From the NCBI GenBank assembly GCA_009746045.1, contig RPFO01000406.1:699501-763500 (forward strand): a stretch of DNA of 64,000 bases, given 5' to 3'. The notes beneath the pieces are model-generated. The model searched no databases and had not been told where the DNA came from. It saw nothing but the letters and a program-made list of their open reading frames with translations. Both the position numbers and the translations under genes were made by a program. Below are positions 32,540 through 43,299 of this stretch, piece by piece. Positions within the stretch are counted from its first letter, which is position 1, and each line of letters starts with the position of its first letter. The stretch is from Mesostigma viride (Eukaryota > Streptophyta > Mesostigmatophyceae > Mesostigmatales > Mesostigmataceae).

Positions 32540-33325
32540 TCAGTCGAGACCACGAAAATCGCAGTAGTCGTAGTCGTAAATTGGATCGTTGGCGACAGGC
32601 GCAGGCGCCTCCTGGCCTTGCCCAACCTCAATCGTCACCGGAGTTTCGATGACGATGGGGTCCAACCGACGTCCCGTCACCGGATCAATGCGGCGACGAC
32701 GGCGGCGGGTGACGATGCGGAGCGGGTTGGTAAGAATCGTTAGAAAATCCCACCCGTCCGGCGCCCACTCTCGCAATGCAGACAAGAACGCGACAAGATT
32801 GAGCAGCAATTGCCGCTCACGCGTCCGGAAGCCTCGCGACAGCAACTGCAGAATCGCAAGGTCTTGAAACAGGTTGGTCGTAATCGTCGGAATGACGCCC
32901 GAACGAACCGACAGCCAGTTAGCGAGATTGCGCTGGTAACCTGTAAGCGATGAAACCGCGTTGTCGATCTCCTCAGAGACCTCGGCAACCGCGCTGGGCG
33001 CTTGCAACCCCGCCCGGGTATGGACCTCGAAGTCCGCGAGCAAAGCTCGAATGGAATCAAGGTAATCGCGAAACCCCGAAACAATCGAAGGTTGCGGAGG
33101 CGGGGGCGGCAGTCGTAGGTTTTGCAGCAGTGCCTGCTGCTGAGCGCGTAGCTCCGCACTGGACGCTACCGCCTGGTCAACAACACGCTGCCACGCCGGA
33201 TTAAGAACCGGACGATCTTCACGAACAGGAGTCGTCGAAGGACCAGCCGGAGATTCGGCGATGTCCGCTGGACTGCCCAAAATTTCAGAATCCCTCGGAA
33301 TGCGGAACTCCATCGAGTCCGGCAT
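32540..33325 (-). CDS. Extra ORF between 5' LTR and gag, function unknown
   Basis: 261 codons from ATG 33325 (MPDSMEFRIPRDSE). The frame is also open upstream into the LTR, to an ATG at 33424. I do not recognise it. Visible: a Pro/Ala-rich N-terminus, AELRAQQQALLQNL helices, a proline run, a helical middle (LLLNLVAFLSALREWAPDGW), a run of six arginines near residue 210 and an acidic/Tyr end (DPIYDYDYCDF). It lacks a zinc knuckle, protease or envelope features such as a signal peptide or membrane anchor. It is uninterrupted, unlike gag and pol beside it, and its base composition looks different from pol. It could be an unusual gag-like or acquired accessory gene. Confidence 0.55.
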   Translation of the reverse strand: MPDSMEFRIPRDSEILGSPADIAESPAGPSTTPVREDRPVLNPAWQRVVDQAVASSAELRAQQQALLQNLRLPPPPPQPSIVSGFRDYLDSIRALLADFEVHTRAGLQAPSAVAEVSEEIDNAVSSLTGYQRNLANWLSVRSGVIPTITTNLFQDLAILQLLSRGFRTRERQLLLNLVAFLSALREWAPDGWDFLTILTNPLRIVTRRRRRRIDPVTGRRLDPIVIETPVTIEVGQGQEAPAPVANDPIYDYDYCDFRGLD

Positions 33326-33352
33326 TTTTCTTGGTACGAAGATTGTAATACG

Positions 33353-33966
33353 AGTTGAATGAGAGTTTACCACCGAGGGAATCCATGGCTCTTGCAGGAA
33401 AGTTGCCTTTATTATAATGAGCAAACACAGACGTAAGTCACGTCAAGTCCGAGACTGCACGTAGCACAGACGACAGGGTCGTTATGCCAAGAGAGCGTGC
33501 ACGCAAGAGCTAGCGTCCCGGTGACCAAGTCACTCATATAGCTTGCTAGGGACGCGTCCAAGTATTCAGCTGTACTGTCACAGCTGAACTGTCAATCAAT
33601 TGATTACACAGACTCTGGCACGCCTTTGGCGCGCAGATCTATCAATTGTCCATACGGCTAGTCCTGTGGACCTATCCGTACACTAGTCAGCATCAATTGT
33701 CTCATAGGTCCTGGCGCGCTACAGTGCGCCTACCTATCAATTGACCATCAAGTCCTGTACAAGTCCTGTCAACGTCCTGCGGACTATCAAAGTGACACTT
33801 GTACATCCTGTGTCCGTACGCGCCCACAGTGGCGCGCCGGGTACTGTCGGCACAGCCTAGGAAACGTCATAACTTTTACGTTCCTTAACCAAATGAGGCG
33901 TTCAAGGTGCCGTTGGAAAGAGCGTAACAATCTCTATCCATCTAACGTAAATCCTTTACGTTAACT
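33353..33966 (-). repeat. 5' LTR
   Basis: Matches 26120-26738 over its whole length. The bases next to its inner edge (cgtattacaatcttcgtacc on the minus strand) do not look like the usual initiator-tRNA primer-binding site, so the primer is unknown. Confidence 0.85.
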
Positions 33967-33971
33967 GCGTT

Positions 33972-35285
33972 AGAATGACGTACGCCGAAGCACAAACGGC
34001 TTCCACTGTCCTTCGAGCACGCCAAATAAAGGAAACTTTTCGACTGTGGGCTATGGGGCGCAGCCCAACATGAAGTACGCTGCAGTGGGACCCAAGGCGG
34101 AAAATCACAGGGGAGAATCGCCGGCCCGCAGGCCGAGTAAAGAGCAGGCATGGCAGCAACAGTCGAAGTCCAAATATTGATCACATACAGGGGAGCTGTG
34201 CGTTGCTTAATTTCTCAATATGAGGACCGTGAGATGGGCTCTGCCGAGATGAGCTGCTTCTCTTACGAGCGTCTTGGTGTTGGAAGTATTTTCTGCATAC
34301 CGTGGTCACCTCACGCCCGCGCCTTGTCCAGTCATGCACTATGAAAGCGACAGCTCTAATAAAAGCCATTTCAGTAAGTGTCCACCATGATGGACAGCAG
34401 ACTGAGCAGACAGAGCCTTTTAATTGCAACTGTCAAACCAGGCCTCTGCACAAGCAACGAAATTCGCGCTCGCGCTCAAGTCACATGAAATGGGGTGTTT
34501 GTCCATGGTTTGTCCAGTTGGTCCAGTAATATTTGTCCTTCTACAGTACCTAGTTTCGGCTTTCATCAGTCAGTCAGGTCCGTCAGTGGTTTTGTTGGTC
34601 ATCCTCAGGGAACCGTTACAGTCGAGTGGAACCGGCACGTGAACGGGCAGATCTAGGGAATAGGGATACGTCGTGTTCGAGTCAACTGTCAAGACGACGT
34701 GTCAACTCGTCAAGAACAGGGCAAGAATTACATTATAAACTACCAACAGCAAGTCATGCTGCCAACTCGTGAACGAGAAAGCAAAACATACACACGATGT
34801 TTTCTAATACTGATGGTTAATTACCGCAGATCGTAGAACGGCGCAAACATGCAAACATATTAACTGACGTTTGGGATTTCGATCAATTGACGAAACGAAG
34901 TCGCAACGTACGTCCGCCTGTGGCCTGCACCATCGTGGGTGAGGAAAGTTCTCCCTTGCGCAGCGGTACGCCGGGGAAAGGCGCTAGAGGCAGAAACATC
35001 TGGAGTAATGGCGGCTTGAGGATAATTTGGCGCGATTGCGCAGCATGGCGGCCATAGCAAGATAAAATTAATGGCGACTGGCATATCGATTATTTTGCTT
35101 AATTTTTTTGTTTCTCGCATGTGCTTAGGATATAAGGCACGTGGTTATAGGGTTGTGCAACATACCGTACACTCGGTTCCGTTAATGAGTGCCGTGAATG
35201 AGTCCTCAATATGCATATCACAGTCATCATGGAGGGTACTAATCCACCACCGACCACCGTATGGTAAGAACGCCTGTCGCGTCGT
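33972..35285. other. Upstream flank of the DUF262 gene, no convincing gene
   Basis: By the target duplication this side originally joined the DUF262 ATG, so 33972 to roughly 34200 should be its 5' UTR and promoter, read on the minus strand. No other gene is supported; the small ORFs here show no motifs. Confidence 0.4.
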
Positions 35286-35289
35286 GCCA

Positions 35290-35293
35290 TGGG

Positions 35294-35332
<39 letters not shown>

Positions 35333-35345
35333 TCCTGCCTGCAGT
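35290..35345. repeat. (CTGC)n microsatellite
   Basis: About ten cctg units with one cttc interruption. Confidence 0.85.
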
Positions 35346-35916
35346 ATGTGGGCTGTACACTTGCCCGCCTGCCTCCCAACATTGATTCCTACTTAGAAGA
35401 TGAGCTCGTCTTGCAGGCGGCTATGTGGGGTGATTAACTGACGCCTCTTAATTAAAAGGCTGCTTTCATGGTGATATCCTCATATCAGGAAAATGGCATT
35501 TATTATTTCATTTGGTCAAATAAGCGCATTAGCAGGTTAATTAATTAAAATGAATGGCGGGACAATGCCTGCTGATGCTTGGGGAAACGTTCGACCTTAT
35601 CGTAGCTAGAAACGGCAGGGGCTCTGCTGGCAGCTGTAGACGTCTTCAGTATTCCTGCTGGCGTGGCATGGAGAAAACATGCTGCAGCCCACAATGTGGA
35701 GAAGGCTTGAATGGGAACCATGTGTAATCCATGTCATGAAAAGTTTGCGAGTTTTTAACCTGTTAGCCTGTTGGGTTTCATCTGCAGTACGCATCGTAAT
35801 GGTGCACAGTCATCTGCAGTTCGTCTCCATCATTTATTTTCCATGGCCATGACACTAGTGTTAAGCCTTGGTTCTGGTTATCCAGATTTCTTGAACTTTA
35901 GGTAAGACCTTGGTTT

Positions 35917-36445
35917 AAGGCCCCTCCCTCCCTCCCTCCCTCCCTCCCTCCCTCCCTCCCTCCCTCCCTCCCTCCCTCCCTCCCTCCCTCCCTCCCTCCC
36001 TCCTCCCTCCCTCCCTCCCTCCTCCCTCCCTCCCTCCCTCCCTCCCTCCCTCCTCTCCTCCCTCCCTCCCTCCCTCCCTCCCTCCTCCTCCCTCCCTCCC
36101 TCCCTCCCTCCCTCCCTCCCTCCCTCCCTCCCTCCCTCCCTCCCTCCCTCCCTCCCTCCCTCCCTCCCTCCCTCCTCCCTCCCTCCCTCCCTCCCTCCCT
36201 CCCTCCCTCCCTCCCTCCCTCCTCCTCCCTCCCTCCCTCCCTCCCTCCCTCCCTCCCTCCTCCCTCCCTCCCTCCCTCCTCCCCCTCCCTCCCTCCCTCC
36301 CTCCCTCCCTCCCTCCCTCCCTCCCTCCCTCCCTCCCTCCCTCCCTCCCTCCCTCCCTCCCTCCCTCCCTCCCTCCCTCCTCCCTCCCTCCCTCCCTCCC
36401 TCCCTCCCTCCTCCCTCCCTCCCTCCCTCCCTCCCTCCCTCCCTC
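35917..36445. repeat. (CCCT)n microsatellite, about 530 bp
   Basis: Nearly pure ccct with sporadic shortened units (cct) and one ccccct. The minus strand is (GGGA)n and could fold into G-quadruplexes. The long Gly/Arg/Glu ORFs across it are by-products. Confidence 0.95.
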
Positions 36446-36847
36446 GACGTTTGTAATCAATGTATTCATTAATTAACACCCATGGGCTAACTAACTAAAT
36501 ACCCAAAGGCCTGGCACGGGGTGGGAGATTATTATGGCTAGGCAATGGCTCTAAAAACCCCATTATACGAGCGCTTATACGAATTCATGCCGAGCTATGG
36601 ATGCCGAGAATGCTCATAACTTTTGATTCCGGGCATGAAATTTGGTCGGGTAAATTGCAACAGACTCGCTTTTTGATGACGAACACGCTGATCTAATTTT
36701 TGGCAGCCATCGCCCAGGATTTCGAAAGTTATCGCCAGCGGCCTGCCCAGCAGATATCGCTATTTTTCTGCACGTTATGGCGGCACCACGCACGTGAGCC
36801 GTGCGCCTGCGCCCCCTGCCATCGTCTAGGTGCTATTAAACGTAGCC

Positions 36848-38027
36848 ATGGAGGCCCCCGCATCGTCTTCAGTTCTTGCTGCCGAGTCTATCGATGACAA
36901 ACTTGCTGCAAACAAAATCGCCACCGACATTGCCGCCGCCAAGAAAGCCGCTAACAAGCGCACCAAGACTTCGGCAGCGACTTCGGAAGCAACTCCGATA
37001 GCGGTTGAAACCTCCTTGCCGGACTCCATTTCTTCCTCATTCTACATGCCAGGCGAACGTTTGAGCCTGGACGACATCGCTGCCTTCCTCGGCTTCAGCG
37101 ACGCCGAGGTGCGACGCGTGCTGCAGCTCCGCTACGAACACAACGCCCCGATTCGCCACCCTCGCACCGGCCAGGTTATGGACGCTCCTTCGGATACAAT
37201 TCGGGATTTGGAGCCCAAGGATTGCCGTCTTGCATGTCTTATTTCGTGCTGCTCTGAACTTGTCGAGCTGCCGGCGACACCCATCGCCAGGCCAGCCCCC
37301 GCGACCGATACTACCGTGCATGCCGCTGCAGGACCTCGCACAGTCTTTTACGACCGTGCAGGGCGACATTAAGGTCCTGAAGGAGACGATGCTGGAGCTG
37401 AAGAAAGCCATGGCAGCCCCTGCCAAAACTACCACGTTTGCCGATGTCACCGGCAAGCAATTGACCACCATTGTTCAACAGGCGGCCAAGTCTGCAGCTA
37501 CCGCTGCGGTCACCCAGAATGCAGTGCAGCAACGCCAACGCAATATGGTAATCAAAGGCTTCCAGAAAGGCGCGGCAGCACAGGAGACAGCACACTCACT
37601 TGCCGAGGAGCTGCGCGGCCCAGCGTTTCTGGGGAAGCTGCAGCTCCAGAACCGTGTTGCCATTGAACGTGCCATTCGGCTGCCAGGCCCCCTGGGCCTG
37701 GTCGTCGTCACCATGGCCTCCATGCACGACAAACGCCTCGTGCTGGGAGCACGTCGTCTGCTCCAGCCTAACGACTTCAGCCTCGACGAGGACTACACAC
37801 CGGCTCAGCTGAAGGCGAGGAGCGTGGTGTGGAACAGCACCATCGTCCAGGAGACCAAGAAGCACGAGACCAAGGGTAAGCGCATTAAGTTGCGTCTGCT
37901 TCAGGATGGCTCCTTTGCAGCATTCTTTGATGGGCACAGGATTACAGGTGTTCCGATTAACACCCCCGGAGCGGAGTCTCGTCAGGTGTCTAGCCAGAAG
38001 GGTGCTGCCTCTGTTGGTAGACAGTAG
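36848..38027 (+). pseudogene. LINE family A ORF1
   Basis: Start ATG in gccATGg (MEAPASSSVLAAESIDDKL). The first frame runs to 37372. The second, entered near 37300-37370, carries a short coiled-coil segment (VQGDIKVLKETMLELKKAM), TFADVT, an RRM-like stretch (RNMVIKGFQKG) and the C-terminal motif FSLDEDYTPAQLKARSV...KRIKLRLLQDG. Only one frame change is needed. ORF2 follows after 74 bases. Confidence 0.75.
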
Positions 38028-38889
38028 GTAGACAACCCCCCTCGTCGGCTCGCGGCTAATAGGCTTCGGGGACAGCCTCTAAACAGTCCCGTTCCACTAC
38101 CATGCCTCGACCTAACCGTCGGGTGAAAGCCATGGTGGTGCCGGTATTTCGGGCCACAACCTCATCTGTCAAATGTCAGATTCGTAAAACCCAACGTTTG
38201 CTAGATTACCTACGCCTCGGCGTTGTGCAATCAGCCCCAACCCTGAATACCCCGAGCAAGCGGCAGGCTCGCATCCTACGCTTGCAGGACAAAATAAATG
38301 CGATGAAAAGCACTATTTCTACCGCTTCCCTTCCCCCCTCCGTTTCACCCCCACCTCCACCCCCCGCCGCACCCACCCCCATCATCCATCGTCGTTCTCC
38401 CCTGGTGGGCCAGCAGGCATCCTTGGCCCTTGCCACTTTCAACGCCCGCACATTGCTAAATGACGACCATAGCTACCGGGTAGAGGAGCTAGTCGCATTC
38501 TGCATTGAGCATCGTGTATCTATATTAGGCGTCCAGGAGCACCGCCGCACGGTGCCACTTGGCATGGTGAGCACTGATCGCCTGGCGGGTGGCTGGCGAT
38601 TTTACTTCGCTGGCAGCGGTACGTCTGGCCAAGGTGGTGTTGGTCTTTTGTGTTCGCCGCTGGCACTGAGTTGCTAGCCTCAGCACGCTTCAGTTTCTAA
38701 CCCCACGCCTTATGGTAGCACATTTCACCTCTGTCGAGGGGCGGTCTAAACACCACCTCACGGTGGGGGTGGGCTACGCACCCCACAGTGGTCTACCTGA
38801 TTCGGCCCGTGAGGAGTTCTTCGAATCTTTGCATGACCTTGAGAGGGTCACTCCGGCCCGCCACTTTTTGGTTATGCTGCTCGACGCCA

Positions 38890-40248
38890 GTGAACAGCCA
38901 TACGGCGTATAATACGCCGTATGGCGCGTATTATACGCCATACGCAAGATTTCCGTATGGGTATGGGAAAAAAAATACGCACTGCGTATGGTTTGCGTAT
39001 TTTTTGCGTATTGCGTATTTTTTGCGTATTTTTTGCGTATTTTTTGCGTATGAACCGCGTTCGAAGTAGCTTCTGGCATCATTTTGGACGGCAGTGGAGC
39101 CGGAACTAGACTGTATCTAGGCGACCTGGAACTCCGCGCACAACTCCGCCGTAAGCGGAACCGCCCACACCTGGAACTCCGCGACAAATAAACGACATGC
39201 AGGTGCCAAGCTGGCCGTGCATGTACGACTGTAAGTGCATTGCTGCAGATTGCTGCGTGTCGGACTAGGGTCTAGGAGACGAAGGACGAGGAAATTAGGT
39301 GACGAAGTTATGTTGTCTGCCAACAAGGGCGCGCATCTGGCACCTAACATTTAATCGTAGCACAATTGACATCCAGGCACCATGGCTAGCGACGGTGATG
39401 GTGTGGGTCTATGGAACACGATGATGACTGGGCCGACGAGATGCAGGCCGTACTCGAGACTGTCTGGACACACATCGTGAAAGAACAGACTCTCAACAAG
39501 AAAGGGCAGCCGACAGGTAACTACAAGCTAAGTGACGTGCACACTTTTGGATGCAGAATTCTCGGGTTCTACCACCCGAGCAAGGCTAGCACCCGCCATA
39601 TCATGGGCGCTACGTACGCGAAGGAGGCAAGAGTGAGCGAGTGCAAGAGGCCGCCGGAGGCATTACGTCGCAGGCTGCGGGGTATTTGGTGTGACTCGCG
39701 ATGCACATAAATGCCTTATTTAGCCATGCAGGCTGCTGCTAGCCAGCCACCGTACCATATGTGTTAATGGTTTAGGGAAGCTGGGTCGGGTTGCCGGCAT
39801 GCATGGTATCCTGCACGCTAGCCACATTGTTGGCAGCCCGTATGGATTCTTGCTTCATGTAGATCAATATTGCATGGTGGCCTACCACGAGTAGGCAAGA
39901 TGTCTGTTTCTGGCACAATGTCTTATTACTTTTGGCAAGTTGGCCGACTGACCGTGTGCTATTTACAGACATTATTAATAACAACAGATGTACAATGCTT
40001 GTATTTGTAGGCATGCAGCGACGGCAACGGCAATATTATGTGATGATGTGTTAAATAAAGGCAAGTGGTGTTGCAAGAACACACAAAAAACATGCCTGAT
40101 TGGTCAGAATGTTGAAGAACCCCCTGAACCATGCAAAAAACAGCATTTTCAAGAGTCCCCGTATGGTTTGCGTATTATACCCCGTATGGCGTATTATACA
40201 CCATACACAAGGGCCCCGTATGGCTGCGTATTGCGTATGGCTGTTCAC
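38890..40248. mobile_element. 1359-bp TIR element inserted in the LINE endonuclease
   Basis: Ends are the 15-bp perfect inverted repeat GTGAACAGCCATACG at 38890-38904 and its complement at 40234-40248. The 12 bases tgctcgacgcca occur at 38878-38889 and 40249-40260. Both subterminal regions are packed with gcgtat/atacgc words, including a near-palindrome at about 38897-38923 and a run of gcgtatttttt units at 38995-39050. No transposase is visible. One ORF (39411-39710, 99 codons) has no recognisable motif, so it is probably a nonautonomous DNA transposon. Confidence 0.9.
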
Positions 40249-42848
40249 TGCTCGACGCCAATGCTACGCTCCCCGTGGGCACTGCTGGCAGTCGCTTTGC
40301 GCCTGCTGACACGGAAGCTAACGCCAACACTCCCCTGTTTTCTGCCTTTTTGCGGGATAGCGGGATGGTTGCTGTCAACTCACTTCCAACGTCCCTCACA
40401 GGACTTGGTCACTTTTCGTGGCCCTAACGGCCGTCAGGCCTGTTTGGACTACGTGGTGGTACGGCAGTCCAGGTGCACCTCGGCCCTGGACACCCGAGTG
40501 TTTGACACGCCGACGGTGTGCTCTGACCACCGGTTGGTGCGCGCGACCCTTCGGCTCCGGTTCCACGTCCCCGCGCGCCGCGCCCCAGTGCATGGTCCGC
40601 CCTGACTGGTCTGCTCTACGTCCGGTCAAGGGAGATCCTGAGGACTGGACGGACGCCGAGCACGAGCGGAACTGGTGCCGACGGAAGTACCTGTCGGCAC
40701 TGGACGCCCGGGCGGACGTCGACGAGCTGGACAATGGTGCCCCCAACGCAGCCATTTTTGCGGGCTTTGCGGCCCGTGCCCCGTTGCTGGCGGCCCGGCA
40801 CCTGCCGGTCATGCCCCGCCGCCGCCCCGGCCCGCTCTACCGCCAGGACCCCATTAGGTCTTGGCCGCCCGGCACCGCCTCAAGCGTAACCGGGACCCGC
40901 TGCAGAAACCATTGCTCAAGGCCGCCCTTGTGGAGGCCTACGAGCACGCTCAGGACGCGGAGGCGGCCCAGTGCATCGCGGATGCCAAGGCCTGCCAGGC
41001 TCGCAACCAGGGCAAGGACATGTGGTACCACCTCGACCGGCTCGGCGGCCGGCGGCAGAGCACCCCGGTGGAGCACACGGGGGACGGCACGGCGCCGGTA
41101 AGCCTTGACCGCTGGTTGGCCCACAATGTTTCCTTGACCGGTGGGGCTCGCGCCCCCCCCCCGCCGCTTCACCCCGAGACGGCCGCCCGCCCGGGGTCGC
41201 CGGACCCCCGCCGCCGCCAGCGCCCCCCTCCTCCGCCGCGGACTACCAAGTCCCCGCCTTGCAGGAGGGCTGCCTTGCCACTGACGACGTCGTCCCCCCC
41301 TTCACTTTGAAGGAATTGGACGGCGCCCTTGCTCGCCTGCGGTACGATGCGGCGGTCGGTGCCGACCACCTTTCTGCTGAGCTGCTGAAGACCCCTGATC
41401 TGGCGGTTAGGGATCTTCTGCTGGCGTTCTGCAACCGTGTCCTGCTCTCTGACGAGCCTCCGCCTGCTGAGTGGCAGACGGCCATCCGCGTCATGCTGTA
41501 CAAGAAGGGCTCTGCTGCTGACCCCGGTAACTACCGGGGTGTCTGCCTCCAGAGCGCCGCGCTGAAGGTCTTCATGCGCATGATGCTGCACAGGCTCCGC
41601 GCCGCGCTGGACCCACACCTGGGTGAGTACGTCTCAGATGGGTTTCCGTCGTGGTCGTAACACTGTCATGGCTGTGTTTGTCGCGCGCCGGTTGATGGAG
41701 GAGGTGCGTCGACTTCCCCCTGACAGTTTGCCGCTGGTCTTCATTTTTGTTGACTATATCATGCAAGGCCTTTGACACGGTTCTCTGGGAGGCTCTTTGG
41801 GCCATCCTAGCTCTGGATCGGGTACCACCTGCGTTTATTGCTGCCATTCGCCGACTGTATGAGGGCTCACAGGCAGTAGTGCGGACTGCGGAGGGCACCA
41901 CTCCACCATTCCCCCTTCACCATGCACGGGGTGTGGCAAGGTTGTGTCCTGTCCCCATACCTGTTCATTATTGTCGTGGATCACGTCATGCGCCAGGCAC
42001 GTGCGCGCTTTACTGCTCTTAAGGGGTTCGAGCCAGGCTTGGACATCCTTAACGTGAAAGAGCACGGCGGGGTTAGACCTGGTTACCGCCTTGCCGACCT
42101 GATTTATGCGGATGATACCACCCTCATCGAGAGCCCCGAGCACATTCAGACCTGGCTGGACTGCCTGGGCCTGGAGGCGCGGGCGGTGGGGCTGGAGATT
42201 AGTGTCAAAACTGAGGCGATGGTGATCGGGGCATCCAGTAAACCACCGCTGCCGCGCCTGCTCGACGGGACGGAGGTCCCGTTCCGCGACCGCTTCAAGC
42301 TGTTGGGGAGCTGGCTTCCTGACACCGCCGACGACGTGGACACCCGCATCGGCCTTGCCTGGGCCAAGCTCCGTTCGCTCACACCTTACTGGCGCTCGAA
42401 GGGCCTGAACGGGCACCGCAAGCGCATGCTCTTCAAGGTCCTCGTCCTCACGGTGCTCACGTATGGCGCCGAGGCGTGGACACTCACCCCAACACTGGCA
42501 TCTAGGCTAGACGGCACGGTTTACAGGATGCTCCGACAGGTCCTGAATGTAGGGTTTTCCAAGCGCCCGTCTTCAGAGTCTTTGTATCAGGGCATGCCTC
42601 GTATTTCGGACGAGATTAGACAGCGTAGGATAGCATTTGTAGGACACCTTGCCCGCACCAGCCAGGTCGACACCACCCTTGGTCTGGCCGGCCCCCAGCG
42701 GCTTGGCCAGCCAGGGCGGCACATTCTGACCTGGCCTGGCCCCGCGGACATTCCCAAAAGGGTAGGGAAACCTGTCACCAACTATGTTCAGATGTTGCTG
42801 GACGACCTAGTGGTCCCAGCCCAGTTTGAGCACCGCATCCACTCTCTC

Positions 42849-42957
42849 ATCCATTCCATCCCATGTTCCGCTCCCACTGAGGGCTTATGCTCACGTGACG
42901 CAGTCACGTGTCTATTAATTAATTAATTAATTAATTAATTAATTAATTAATTAATTA
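42849..42957 (+). mobile_element. Family C 3'-end insertion with 12-bp target duplication
   Basis: A 109-bp insertion: about 65 bases of family C 3' UTR with the ctcacgtgacgcagtcacgtg hairpin, then a TTAA tail of over 40 bases. The bases atccactctctc occur at 42837-42848 and 42958-42969, and the ORF2 reading resumes after it. Confidence 0.9.
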
Positions 42958-43299
42958 ATCCACTCTCTCTCCCGTCTTTGGACTGCCATGCAGGACAAGA
43001 CGCGGTGGAAGAAGATTGTCAAGGCGCACACGCCCGACCCTGTGGGCAAGCCACCTCCCCCCAAGCGGAGGAGGCGTTTTGATGAGTAGTGTAGGTAGGA
43101 TTTTCTAGATAGAGTTAGGATAGTTCGATCACGCGGCTTCCTCCATCCCATCCATCATGAAATATGTGCTACATGACCTCCCCACGGAGGCATGTTATAA
43201 TTTAATTTTTAATTTTTTAATGGGCTAACATGTTTCAGGATATGTAGCATATGTGCTGCACACGCGTGGTCCATGTAGTTTTCTCACTTACTTACCATT

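Larger units (their letters stand above)
26120..33966 (-). mobile_element. Copia-type LTR retrotransposon, complete, minus orientation
   Basis: Two near-identical LTRs (26120-26738, 619 bp; 33353-33966, 614 bp) bound gag- and pol-type reading frames. The 5-bp target duplication GCGTT lies at 26115-26119 and 33967-33971. The LTR copies differ by a 3-base gap near 26249, a 2-base gap and a few substitutions near 26287-26296, so insertion was recent on this scale. Order in element direction: 5' LTR, extra ORF, gag, pol (integrase, protease-like, RT, RNase H), about 950 bases without an ORF, purine tract, 3' LTR. gag and pol have frameshifts and at least one stop, so this copy is probably not active on its own. 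Confidence 0.9.
38102..43089 (+). pseudogene. LINE family A ORF2: APE-like endonuclease and reverse transcriptase
   Basis: 38102-38889 and 40261-40605: an APE-type endonuclease (LATFNARTLL, ILGVQEHRR, GGVGLLCSPL, YAPHSG, then VCSDHRLV, the C-terminal SDH box). 40600-41250: a linker (LKRNRDPLQKPLL...). 41259-42926: an RT with DPGNYRGVCLQS, SKAFDTVLWEAL, GVWQGCVLSPYLF and the catalytic box YADDTTLIE. Then LTYGAEAWTLT, IAFVGHLARTSQVDT and LTWPGPADI. The final codons resume after a small insertion at 42958-43089. At least five frame changes and one stop (near 41765) occur. Confidence 0.85.
36492..43219 (+). mobile_element. Full-length LINE, family A, with 10-bp target duplication
   Basis: Both ends are defined by the duplicated bases atgggctaac at 36482-36491 and 43220-43229. 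In order: a 5' UTR of about 350 bases, ORF1 (36848-38027), ORF2 (38102-43089) with endonuclease and RT, a 3' UTR, the CCTCC-CCAC-GGAGG hairpin near 43178-43191 and a taatttaatttttaat tail. It is broken by a TIR element (38890-40248), a family C insertion (42849-42957) and several frameshifts, so this copy is dead. Confidence 0.9.

Noticed and set aside
35898-36479. Two minus-strand ORFs of 184-193 codons (Gly/Arg/Glu)
   Set aside because: They are the translation of the GGGA repeat, open in several frames, with no start context or motif.
39411-39710. 99-codon ORF inside the TIR element as a transposase
   Set aside because: Too short, no catalytic motif, no zinc finger; the element is more likely nonautonomous.
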